Source: Rutstroemia sp. NJR-2017a BVV2
Lineage: Eukaryota > Ascomycota > Leotiomycetes > Helotiales > Rutstroemiaceae
Direction: 5' to 3'
Assembly (NCBI GenBank): GCA_002946415.1
Contig: NJPS01000062.1
Span: 1,054,001 to 1,118,000, forward strand
Length of the DNA: 64,000 nt
This document shows, one piece after another, positions 23,341-33,400 of the stretch. The notes under the pieces are model-generated. The model was not told the origin of the DNA, did no database searches, and saw nothing but the letters and a program-made list of their open reading frames with translations. Numbering within the stretch: position 1 is the stretch's first letter; every line of letters begins with the position of its first letter. The translations under genes and the position numbers were made by a program.

Positions 23341-23674
23341 ATCATGCGGAGACGGAAAAACATCATGCGGAGAACAGAAACTGTGATTTGCAATTTGGAT
23401 CGTCTGATAATCGCAGCATGTTCACGTCATTCTCCCCGTCCGAGGATGATCCACGATCGGCCCGCTGGTTGAGATCCCTTCATCGGATGTTTATGAATGG
23501 GAGCATATAATGGAATAGAGAACCAGCACAGTTTTCCTCAACACACACACGCTCTTTACTCTGTTCTTCATTCTAATAGCATCCTCTACCACTCATACCA
23601 ACCATCTTCATCTCGTTTCGCACCTTATAATTCTTACCACTCCTCTCATCCTGATATCACCATCACCCACAAAG

Positions 23675-24242
23675 ATGTACACCCCAAGCATCCTCAAGAC
23701 TCTCGTCCTCCTCGCAATCACCAGCATGTACGGCTTCTCCCCTACCCCCAACATACCACACATCTTAACTAACACCCAACCCCCAGTGCAACCGCTGATC
23801 TCCACCACAATGGCATATGCGTAAACACCGGATCCGGACAAGTACGTTTCCCCATCCTTCTCCCCTCCCTTCCTCCCCAAAGCCTCATACTAACCTCTCC
23901 CCCCAGAACGTCTACAACTCCGCCGCAACCGAAGCCGCCTGCACCAACTACCGCTACCGCAACACCGGCTCCAAGTGGTGGGACACCTGTCCCGATTGCC
24001 ATATGGTATGTTATTTTCTTCTTTGACTTAGCATCCGAAGGGATTGAATGGTGCTGATGCTGATTTTGTGACAGGTCAACACCGGGAGCCCATACTGCCG
24101 CACTGATGCGGGACATATGGGAGGAGATGAGGTATGTGGTTTTTGATTCTACGGGATATGATGAGAGAGGACAATGCTAATGAGATGTTAGATTACGTAT
24201 TATTGCAAGCTTCATGGAGCTGATAATGCTTTGACTTCGTAG
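23675..24242 (+). CDS. Small cysteine-rich secreted protein, five exons
   Basis: Too fragmented to appear as one open frame, but splicing gives a clean 104-aa product. Exons: 23675-23727, 23787-23841, 23907-24005, 24075-24131, 24192-24242; introns 59, 65, 69 and 60 nt, all GT...AG. The first exon is a signal peptide (MYTPSILKTLVLLAITS) that runs into IATA at the junction, giving a cleavage site before DLHHNG. The mature protein of about 83 residues has six Cys (GICVN, AACTNY, DTCPDC, YCRTD, YYCKL), enough for three disulphides, plus an aromatic KWWDT. No family recognised; size, Cys count and secretion are effector-like. The match of phases across four introns makes the model credible. Confidence 0.75.
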
Positions 24243-24646
24243 AGGGTGGTACTGCGGTTGAGGAGGTGGAGGAGGAAGGGGGAGTGCAAGAGATGGAATG
24301 GATGGGCTATGGATAACTTGCCATTTGATATATCTTGCCAGGGGAAGGAAATGGGCGCTATTGGGATGCTGGGGCCTTCTGGATGAGATTTCCAGCCATG
24401 GACTGCACGCTGTCGAGTAATATTAATATAGAAACTTCAGGCACATGGTGTATATCATAGTCAAGCATTTGAACCTTGAATTAACTTTTTGCTTGGAGGT
24501 GGTACTGTGCTTAGATTGTGAACTCAAATCGTGTATGCAGAAGTGCTATGAAATTCAAATTTTTGCATTATGTATGAATATCTGAATTGTGAAGATTGGT
24601 CATAGAACAACGCACCATCAAGCAGCTTGTGCTAGGTTTCAATATC
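24243..24646. other. Intergenic, convergent 3' ends
   Basis: About 400 bp between the secreted protein (+) and the carboxylesterase (-). Nothing recognised. Confidence 0.5.
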
Positions 24647-26519
24647 TCACGACCCATTATAATACGGCGCCTCCAACCAGAAATTGCATCTCTGGTCATA
24701 CCCCGGATCCTTGAGGTGCGAGCCGAACTGAAGAATCGCGCTAGCGATGTTCGTAACCGTCTGGTTATTCCCATATGGTACAAATGGCGGTAACAGTGTG
24801 CCTGCTGACGGAATGCCGCTCATAGCAAAGTTGGTCAAGTATTCCTGGAATCCAATCGCGATGTTGCTGCTAACTGGCAAGCCTTCATCGGCAGTTGTGG
24901 TGTCGCCGTTGAAGAATGTGTATGAGATGTCTTCTCCGTGTAGCCCAGGCGGGACTGTGAATACGTATGCGAATGAGGAGCCGGAACCTTTGCTGGTGAA
25001 TGTTGATGCTATACTGTACGCGTTGCAATTGACGACCAGTTGTGCAATCGCTAGGGAAGTTCTTTGGATCGCTGATGTGTAGCCATAGCTACCATTATAG
25101 ACAGGGGGGTAAAGTACCTCGCTGATGTATGAGGCTGTAGACGCATTTGCCGTTGGTAGAGCTCCTTCCAGAAGGTCAAGGAATTGTGGTTCGGTTTGGA
25201 CCGCTGGGTTGGTGAAGAGGAGACCTTCGTTCGAGTTGTGTCCAACAAGAACACTAACATTGTGATCAAACTTCCCCTGAGATAAGAGTTTGAAAGGGAA
25301 ATCTGGAACGAAGGAATGGTTGCCAGGGTCTACAACTGGTCCAAATGTGAATTGTCCGTAGCCACTACCCGCGACGACGATTGCGTTAGCGGCATACAAA
25401 GCTTCGAATGGTGCACTTCTCAACTCCTTTGCAGTAGTGACTGTCGTGTTCGTAAGCAATGACACGTTCCCGAGCACAGCTTCATATGTTGTTTTTGCTT
25501 GGCTGGGCACGACAGGCATGAACGCTGGGCTTTGTGGAATGGCCCGCTGAAATGGAGCTGGTCCTTTATTTCCTCCATATGCCGTGATTTGATGGAAAAT
25601 AGACCCCGCACCAGCCGACTCTCCCATGACCGTTACGCGATTTGGATCACCGCCAAATTTGTGGATGTTTTTCTGAACCCATTCCAATGCAAGTCTCTGG
25701 TCCAGCAGACCAACATTTGCAGTAACGTTCGAATTCCCTGCCAGCCAGCCCTAGAAGAACGTCAGCACATGATCGGGGTTACTGAAGAATGGGGAATTAA
25801 ACGCACGAAAATCCCCAGTCGGTAGTTCAAAGCCACATAAACCACTCCTTCCTTTCCGTTCTCTTGACTCCTAGCAATGAGGCTCGCAGGACTACCAGAC
25901 GAAGTCTTATAACCCCCAACGTATCCCCCACCATAAATCCATACCAACACTGGAGCTCCCTGTTTCTTTCCTGTGTTTCTGGTTAGTATCATACTTACTT
26001 GCAAAAATATTTTAACTGACCTTTCTTGGAATTCCGTGTCGAGTTGAAAATCTTTTGTGGAACTATGACATCTAGAAACAGGCAATCTTCACTAGTCCTA
26101 GGATCAATGGACAATGAGGAAGAGCTTATCGAGGTCATTGTTGCGTGAGTCGGGTTTGTATAATTGCTGATGTTCTGACTGGTCAAGTAGAGGCCTAAGA
26201 ATGGCTCTGCCGTCGCAATCTAAGCAGGCGATGCTTGTGGGCAGATAGCACCATGCTGTCCATCATTTACGGTTCTGTTCCGGCCTTTAGGTGGCAAAGG
26301 CGCGGAAAATCTCAAATCACCAACTGGAGCTTGACCGAACCGTATGTTGGAGAAATTGAGATAAGGATATTGGCCGGAGGAGTTCAAAGTTGGCCGGTGG
26401 ATGGCGTATCCCAAGTCGACTGTTGGCAGAGTTTGCGCTGGTAGCGCAGCAATGCTGGAGATGAGAGCTCCTCCTACGAACGCAAGCTTTGCGAGAGGAA
26501 CTGAGAGGGCGGACACCAT
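24647..26519 (-). pseudogene. Secreted type-B carboxylesterase interrupted by an in-frame TAG
   Basis: Alpha/beta-hydrolase of the carboxylesterase/lipase type. Exons 26021-26519, 25807-25970 and 24647-25750 join in frame to 589 codons. Codon 100 (26220-26222) is TAG, where type-B esterases normally have Trp after the conserved CPQ...SPA stretch. A single G-to-A change would explain it, and the frame continues cleanly beyond (IATAEPFLGL...). Signal peptide at residues 1 to about 25. Oxyanion loop WIYGGGYVGG, nucleophile GESAGAGS, acid-region HNSNEGLLF and a His in PPGLHGEDI are intact. N-glycosylation sites are many. No GT-AG pair rescues the stop with a normal-size intron. Either a young pseudogene, a stop-readthrough gene or a sequencing error. 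Confidence 0.75.
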
Positions 26520-27318
26520 GATTGAAGTTGCGAAATGATTGAGACACAACAATGCGACTAACTCAAGCAAAGAAATATGTTGATTCCAGATTCCACTCGG
26601 ATGAAAAATACTTCACAATAAACAAACCCACAGAAAGCCGTAAAGTCCGAGGCCAGGCACTCTTCGTAGATCCGCCGTTCTAGATGGCGAATTGGAAGAG
26701 ATCGACAACTTACTAAGACGGATGTCTACAGTACACCAGAGGAAACGTCCAGTGCTGGCAGACTTAGCCATACTTAAGTTAAATGAAAACATGCTGCAGG
26801 CTGCGGCGAACGTAGCTGCTCTTAGCAACTCGTACATTTGGGGGCGATTTCTATTTCTTCAAGTACCTCGGTATGGATGAGTGTGTGGATGTACAAGTAA
26901 GCTGTCACCAGTGGTAAAGAGAATCATGATGTAGTGTCGAGCGGAAAGACTTCCTATCTCGGCTACTGTAGGCCGCTTTCTCCGCTTTCTCCGCACAACC
27001 TGACTTAGGAATTGGCCGCCGTATTTGGTACCATTGAACCCAATTTCTATCCTTCCGTACGGGGGAAAGGTTACGAGCAAGCAACGGCCAGAAAAGCCCG
27101 GCTGAAGTTGCATTACCTACCCGTAACGAGTGTTAATATTTATTACCGGAGAAATATTCAGCATTTATATTCATTTGTGCTCAATCTGACGCTCACAATT
27201 CAGCTTGTGCCACTTTCTGTCCCCCTTGCCTTGCAACACGCCGTCTTAAATCATACCAGTGATTGCGTTCCCATTCTCAGTGTCCCTTTCTCGCTATTGT
27301 CTTCCGCTTCCATTGCTC
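26520..27318. other. Intergenic region upstream of the carboxylesterase
   Basis: 800 bp upstream of the esterase start and downstream of the receptor gene (both on the minus strand). No convincing gene. Confidence 0.45.
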
Positions 27319-28600
27319 TCATCGCTGTGCTACATCGAATATTTCTGTGGTCGATCGATGGCCCACCTTAGGAGGGTGTTGGAGGTCGAAATGCCCCTTC
27401 ATTTCGCTAGATGTTCGATATTCTATCGTGTTCAAAGGAATAATGGGAGGGCAGCCGAAGCCAAAATCTTGTTTCATTTCCTGGTAAGGTTTGGGGGCTC
27501 GTCGGAAAAGCGGTCGGAGGAGAGGTATTGATGATGTTATGATCACCGTGCAATTCTCCACTGCACACCATGTGACGAAGTTGATTGTTGTATCTGATGC
27601 TGAAGTCAGCATACGATTAATCGCTCTCACTGCAATTCTACTCACAGGTCCCGTCATGGAAGCCATCAATCGTGAGACAGGTTCTGATGATGGATGCGAC
27701 CAATGCACTATTCCACTTGTTAGTCATGGCTATTTTCAAATGATTCTTCCTCTTGACTTACAGACTCCCAACACCCAGCAAGAATGATAAACCAATCTTC
27801 AAGTGTTTCTCAATATGAAGGCTCGAGATAAGCGTGATGGGTATAATTGTAAGAGAGAGGTCGGTGAAGGAACCACTAGAGCCTTGAAATATCGCCACGT
27901 CTCTTACCACAAGGGGGTTCCAGCATTCTGCATCACGAGTCGGTTGCTCCCAGTTAAAGCGAACTTCCGAACACTGACAAAGTATGAGAATAACCAGCAG
28001 TGTATTTGCGAATACGTTTTGTATAATAAGGAATCGGATAAACCATTTCCGATTTCTGCAGTGCGCTACCAAAGGTAGAAGATAGACAGCAAAGGATAAG
28101 CGTCCAAAGGTAGAGGAAATGATGCCTATATGAATCAGCATGGGATGTTTTTCTTGGTCAAGTCTGCTCACCGAATGGTTGACTAATAAGTTCAGCTTTC
28201 AATGCTTGTTCTCGTTGGAACTTAGTGAGGTACTGATAATGCCTTCCGAGCCCAGATGTTAATCCCCAAGTGATCAGCGATATATGAACGACACCAAAGA
28301 GCTTGTGGTGGTTATCAGCGGAGTACAATGTATGGCAAGCGGATTCTATGCTTACCATAGCAAGCCCGACCAGGTAATCCTCCAGGGCAAAAGAGAGGTG
28401 CGCCTTCAGCTTGGCCAGCAACCGTAAAATGAGTATTAATGCCGAGACGCCATAAAGTGGCCAACCTATAAGAAGAACTCCAGGCGCTGAGAAGATTAGC
28501 TTCAGGTAATGGGCTGTCAGGCTCAGAATCACTCACCTAGAGAGATGTCCCCGCCATCGCTACTATCCTGTACATGAAATATTCTGCTGGGGATATCCAT
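27319..28600 (-). CDS. Seven-helix rhodopsin-domain (PTH11-like) membrane protein
   Basis: Plasma-membrane protein of the fungal rhodopsin-domain family, often grouped with PTH11-type receptors. Six exons: 28537-28600, 28356-28486, 28172-28301, 27762-28125, 27646-27707 and 27599 down to 27319. All phases close, giving 343 aa. The start MDIPSRIFHVQDSS has no signal peptide. Hydrophobic helices: PLYGVSALILILRLL, DYLVGLAM-LFGVVHISLITWG, RLSFAVYLLPLVA, FLIIQNVFANTLLVILILCQC, SFTDLSLTIIPITLIS, GLSFLLGVG-SLALVASIIRT and NFVTWCAVENCTVIITSSIPLLRPLF. Family motifs GLGRHYQYL and CWNPLVV are present. No extracellular CFEM domain is attached. Intron 2 (54 nt) is in frame either way, so its use is less certain; two acceptors 21 nt apart fit exon 2. 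Confidence 0.8.
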
Positions 28601-29947
28601 AAAAACGAATGTGAACTGTGTACTGAGACGACTCGAATTACAGATCCAAAAAGCCGATTACACAGCAACGGAGGGGCAATCTTGTCATATTGCATCCATC
28701 ATAAGGTTTGCACTAACATGAAGGTTATCTCGAACTGAGCGGACAACTTCAATGGTATGTCACAATATTGCTGTTCACTATTTTATGGCGGTGCGAGGTC
28801 ACGATGCATGATCTGCAAAACTTTCGATCCCTGTATAAAACTTTCGAGACTTCTTGGAATTTATGAGGCTGATAATACAGTTTAGGTGGAGAGAAAGCAT
28901 GAAACGCAAAATGTAACAGTTGCGGATCGTCCGAGCGTTACTGTAGTGTGCAACCCGTTTTAATAGCGGGAGACTGAACATTCTAGTTCATTTTCTAGTT
29001 CCAATACTGTACACGCTTCTGATATAGGTCCCTGCTTGAACCGGGAGGACAGTGGTACCGGCAGATATAAATAGCCATTGAGCTACGTCTCAAATATTCG
29101 CGGGTCTAAGCAGCCGGATGGTCGCGAGAATGTTAATGGAGCCACTCGTCTCAATAGACAAAGCACAGAAAGAAGGGTCCTGGTGGAAAACCCTATTAGG
29201 AGAAGGTTCATGGACCAAGAACTTAAGAATACCGAAAAACTCACATCAGGAGATGGATGAATGTGCGGAGGCGGTCCGTCCAAGCGATGGATGGCAGTAG
29301 ACATTGAAGGTTTTTATGGATCTGCAACTAAGCCCGGTTTCCACCTGATCAAAGCGATTCGAATCAACAGATTGCGAGAAAGAGAGTAAATGCGACACAG
29401 TAATATGCGAAGAAGCATCAGTCGTACGCATGTACTTAGTCCTAGTACAAAGCAAGAGCCATGCCCTCCCATCTCGCCTGCCAAAACGCCATCTGAATAT
29501 AAAGTGTCGCGTTCCAAGCTTCCAGATACCATTACGTACTTGAGAGTTCTGGCCAGTAAGTCTTACTAGTGGGAGACTTGGAATACACCCATTCTGGGTA
29601 CAGAGAAGAGCAGTAGAATGGGGAAAGCGTCCTGGCTCCTGAGGAAGGCCAGCACATACGATGCAAGAAAGTTGCGGGATTTAAACCAAAATGCAACTGG
29701 AGAAGGTTATTGGGTTGGGTTGCGTCGCGTCGCATCGCTTGGCTAAACTTAGGAGAATGATTCTGAGTGAGCCACCAATCTGTTGAAAAAGGTCCAGACC
29801 AAGCTGTGAATGGATGAGAGCTACATCTGCATCTGCACCTCCATAGAAAGTAGACGGAGGGGAAGTGAAAACTGGAGAGAACTGGGAAGTGGGGTCGGAG
29901 AGTTGGACACAGTCATGTGATTCTCATGTGACCACTAAAAATAAAAT

Positions 29948-29989
29948 CTGGGGCTGGGCTGTGGCTGTGGCTGAGGCTGGGGCTGGCGT
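29948..29989. repeat. Imperfect hexanucleotide repeat (GGCTGN)
   Basis: About six to seven tandem variants of GGCTGG/GGCTGT/GGCTGA. Confidence 0.55.
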
Positions 29990-30678
29990 CCTTTCCATCG
30001 ACGATCTAACAAGACACATTCAAAGAAAGTCATCAAAGAAAGGAGACAATCTTCTTCACATGCAATATTTGTTACTGTAGGATTTACACGCAGCAGACGT
30101 CATCGTTGTATTTTTTCTTTCTTTCTCTTTTTCATCGACGCCTCTATGTTTGGTCGATCACTCAATGATTGGTCGGCCTTACAGCCACTCCTAATTTCGC
30201 TCAACCCCGCTATGACGTTAAAGCCACACAACTTTACGAGCTATGACGACAGGCAATCTGGGCAGGAACTTCAGGAAGCGGATACCTCCACTTTCCTCTG
30301 AGAGCCTTCATCTAAGCTGTCCAATGGAAACTGTCTGTTCTCAACGGGTTAACCCTTTAATGGCGTGCCCAGACAAAAAACCTGTCAGAACCTGTCAGAT
30401 GAGAGGCTGGAGGTCTGAAAGGCGCGTATGCGGGGTTAGCCAACAGGTTCAGGAACGGACAGGGACGAACAGTAAGGGAGGGGGGAGGACACGTTCAGAC
30501 AATGACGCTAAGGTGATTTTCATGAAATTCCAGGGTTCTTTGTCTCCGTGAAGGTGCAATCGAAGATCTGGACTTTGCCATTCCAAGATTTTCCCATGAT
30601 TGACTGACCAAGGAGAAAAACAAGTTTGAGGGTCCAACTGATGTGGAGTTGGGCCTCCCTTCTTGTCGTTGAGTTTTC

Positions 30679-30686
30679 TATATAAA
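30679..30686 (+). promoter_or_regulatory. TATA box of the DPRVDS-repeat gene
   Basis: TATATAAA, 135 nt upstream of the ATG at 30814, followed by a CT/CA-rich leader typical of strongly expressed fungal genes. Confidence 0.5.
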
Positions 30687-30813
30687 GGAATGGAAGCTCA
30701 ACTTTCTTTCTTCTCTCATCATACAAACAAGCACTTCTGAATACTCAACACATTCAAACAGCCACTTACTACACAAAATCAATTTGAACTCTACCTCAGT
30801 CACAACCATCAAA

Positions 30814-31645
30814 ATGACTGGCGAATCAACAATGCAAAAGGTCAAGGATGTCCTTCACTTGAACAAGGGACACGGCCACGACAGCACTTCCACACACACC
30901 TCAAGCGTCCCCGGCACAACAACAACAAACACTCACGCCGAGGGTACTCACGGACCTCATGATTCCAAGGCAGCAAACTTCGCTGACCCAAGAGTCGATT
31001 CTGATGCAGATGGTTCCCACCGAACTGCTGAGGGAACTCGAGGACCTCACTCTAGCCAAGCTGCCAACTTTGCTGACCCAAGAGTTGACTCCAACCAAGG
31101 CGGCTCATATGGTCACGGAGAAGGCAGCCACGGCCCACACTCCTCGAAGATCGCCAACGCCGTTGATCCACGTGTAGACTCTGATCGTGACGGCAACCGT
31201 ATCCCCAACTCCACATCTTCCGGCTACGGAACACAGAACTCCAGCACCTTGGGCTCATCAACCCACACTGGTGGAACCTCAACCGGCAACCATATCGGTG
31301 GCACAGGATTCGGCGGAGGATTGTCCAACTCCACAAACGCCGGCCCTCACGACTCCAACCTTGCCAACAAGGTTGACCCACGAGTTGACTCCGATTTGGA
31401 CGGCCGTGGCAACCAACACGGTCACTCCACTGGAGGCATCTTGGGCGCTTCTGGCTCTCACGCCACCCCTGGCTCAGGAACAGCACAAAACACTGCTGGC
31501 CCCCACAACAGCGATATGTTGAACAAGTAAGCTTTCACCAATCTCCTCAAATAATATAAAATCCATACTAACATCATCCCCCAGGGTTGACCCCCGCGTC
31601 GATTCCGACCGCGACAACTCGGCCACCATCGGCGGCAGATACTAA
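30814..31645 (+). CDS. Hydrophilic protein with five DPRVDS repeats
   Basis: Exons 30814-31526 and 31585-31645 (58-nt intron, phase 2) give 257 aa. No signal peptide, no membrane segment; rich in Gly, Ser, His, Thr, Asn and Asp, so probably disordered, like LEA/hydrophilin proteins (inference). Five repeats share a core GPH-[DSN]-S-x3-[AL]-N-x2-DPRVDS[DN]: about residues 46-68, 74-95, 103-125, 184-205 and 230-257. The intron cuts the fifth repeat, so the last DPRVDSDRD is encoded by exon 2. Glu/Gly-His linkers (EGTHGPH, EGTRGPH, EGSHGPH) precede the first three. I recall similar proteins annotated loosely as cell-surface or stress proteins in ascomycetes; no biochemical role known to me. A TATA box and CT-rich leader suggest strong, regulated expression. 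Confidence 0.85.
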
Positions 31646-33400
31646 ACATCACATCTCGCCCCGATATACACGATGCACTCTTCCCCGCGCGTTCGTCAAA
31701 TTTTGCGATACCCGAAGATTGGGCAAACAAGTAATCGACAGCTCTTCTTGCATTGATTTTCTTCTGTTTTGTTCGACTTTCATGATGGATGATGGGATAG
31801 GATGGATTAAATGTATTCTTACTTACAATTAATGACGAATTCATGACCTGAGAAATAATATTGCCACTTTTATGTGATAATGATGCCTGTGAGAGAGAAC
31901 TATGCAGGTTGAGTCTGCAGCGACGTCTCTTCTATATATCCTTTGAAGGACCCTGAACACGCTTGCAAGATAGCGTAGGAGTACCCCCGCCGACCTATCT
32001 TTTAGAGGATGACGCCGTCGATGAGACGATGCTACTGTACGGTTGTTAGCTTCAAAGATAACGCGGGGAAAGCGGCTCGGAAATAGATACGGATTTAATT
32101 CATCACTTCAACCACTTCAGTCTCTTCTCTTTCTTAATAGACAGATATAAGTATTCGGTCTTTCCGGTGCAGTATTAAGCCAATGTAGCAAATATATTCC
32201 AAGCAGAGCACCTTCCTCCTCAATCGAGTATCCTCTTCCTCTAATCCACATCTTTTCCTGCCTTTCAACCACGGGAGACTTTCTAACCCACAACCTGCAA
32301 AGTTATCCTAAGCAACTATCTATAATAACAAATGATATTCTCATTTTAACTCCTCTCCTCCAATCCACAATCTCCGAATAACCTCGCAGACCACTTGTAG
32401 CCATCTGTGTGATGCAGGTGCAGAAATATAGGTCGACAACCACGCCCTAAAGACAATTAATTACTACAATGTATCATCCCAAATCGACCTGCGAAGAGCC
32501 AGGCTGCGACTTGGAATCGGTGCTTAGATCACCTTTTTGCAATTCAGTGGCGTGCTGCATTGCACTGGCTAGTGCTTTGTTGCGTTATGTTTGGGGTGTA
32601 CGTTCGTATATATGATATGATTCTCAAGGACGTGTTGGGCAACTCCACCTTGGTTTGCTCTTTGCTTTTGCATTCGCATTCGAGACTGCGGAGGTGACGG
32701 GCAATATGTTGGGGGGATACTGTCTATTTGTTTATCTACGTTGGTGTTATATGTAATGTAATATGCTGGGTAAGTAGGTGCAGAGTGGATGTTCTGCCCG
32801 AAGCTGCGTTGTTTATACTGCGGCATTCAAGCTGAACGTCGTGGATTACTCGAATATGCTGCGCCGCCGTGGATGGTAATTCTTGCCGTTGGGGCTGTGG
32901 TTGGATTTGGCAGAGAGTTGCAGAATGGTTAGAAGTGTTGTGTTGTGGTTGGAGGTTGCAAGATCGTGGTAGATAGTAAGTAATCTGAGGTTTCAGCTTC
33001 GAATATTATCCTCGTGTAATGCTGATGCTAATTTATAGCTTGGAGAACACTCAGCTACGGACGGGCAGTTTGCTTGGTGGTCAAGTATACGCACGGGATG
33101 ACTGTACGGTTGGTTGTGCTGAGAATAATCTTCAGGTATATTATGTTTGAGGAGAGTATTGTCCTAGGGGTGAGGCTGTTGGTTATGTATCTGTAATAAT
33201 CGGAGGTGAAAGGAATGCCTGGGGGTCCTTTGGCGCCGACAACGATACTTGTGGTAGGTGATTCTCGCATGTGCTTCATTTGCCCGTTCTTGTGATAATG
33301 CCCACTGAAGAATAATGGTAGCTCAAAACTCCTGCGAAAGTTCAATGGCCCTTCAGGTCCTCAGGGCTGCTATGAATAAATCGGGTGTCTTTACTGGACA
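31646..33400. other. Gene-poor stretch before the NRPS-like remnant
   Basis: About 1.75 kb. No adenylation-domain remnant was found ahead of the truncated T domain in any frame I read. The minus-strand frames (32569-32826, 33055-33345) have no family signal. Confidence 0.45.

Larger units (their letters stand above)
22297..23674. promoter_or_regulatory. Divergent 1.4-kb region between two secreted-protein genes
   Basis: Shared upstream DNA of two effector-sized genes. It contains TATA-like elements for each side (22429-22436 on minus, CATATAAT 23504-23511 on plus) and an 11-bp perfect inverted repeat at 23309-23340 followed by two ATCATGCGGAGA copies. No gene seen inside. Confidence 0.45.
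28601..30813. other. Gene-poor divergent region
   Basis: 2.2 kb between the receptor (-) and the DPRVDS-repeat gene (+). It contains a GGCTGN hexamer tract (about 29948-29989), pyrimidine-rich stretches and a TATATAAA at 30679. No open frame shows protein-like composition. Confidence 0.45.

Noticed and set aside
26190..26300. An intron removing the TAG of the carboxylesterase
   Set aside because: The only GT...TAG pair spans about 31 nt, too short, and would delete the conserved CPQ region.
29360..29390. GATTCGAATC resembling a tRNA T-loop
   Set aside because: No matching acceptor stem, anticodon arm or D-arm at correct spacing.
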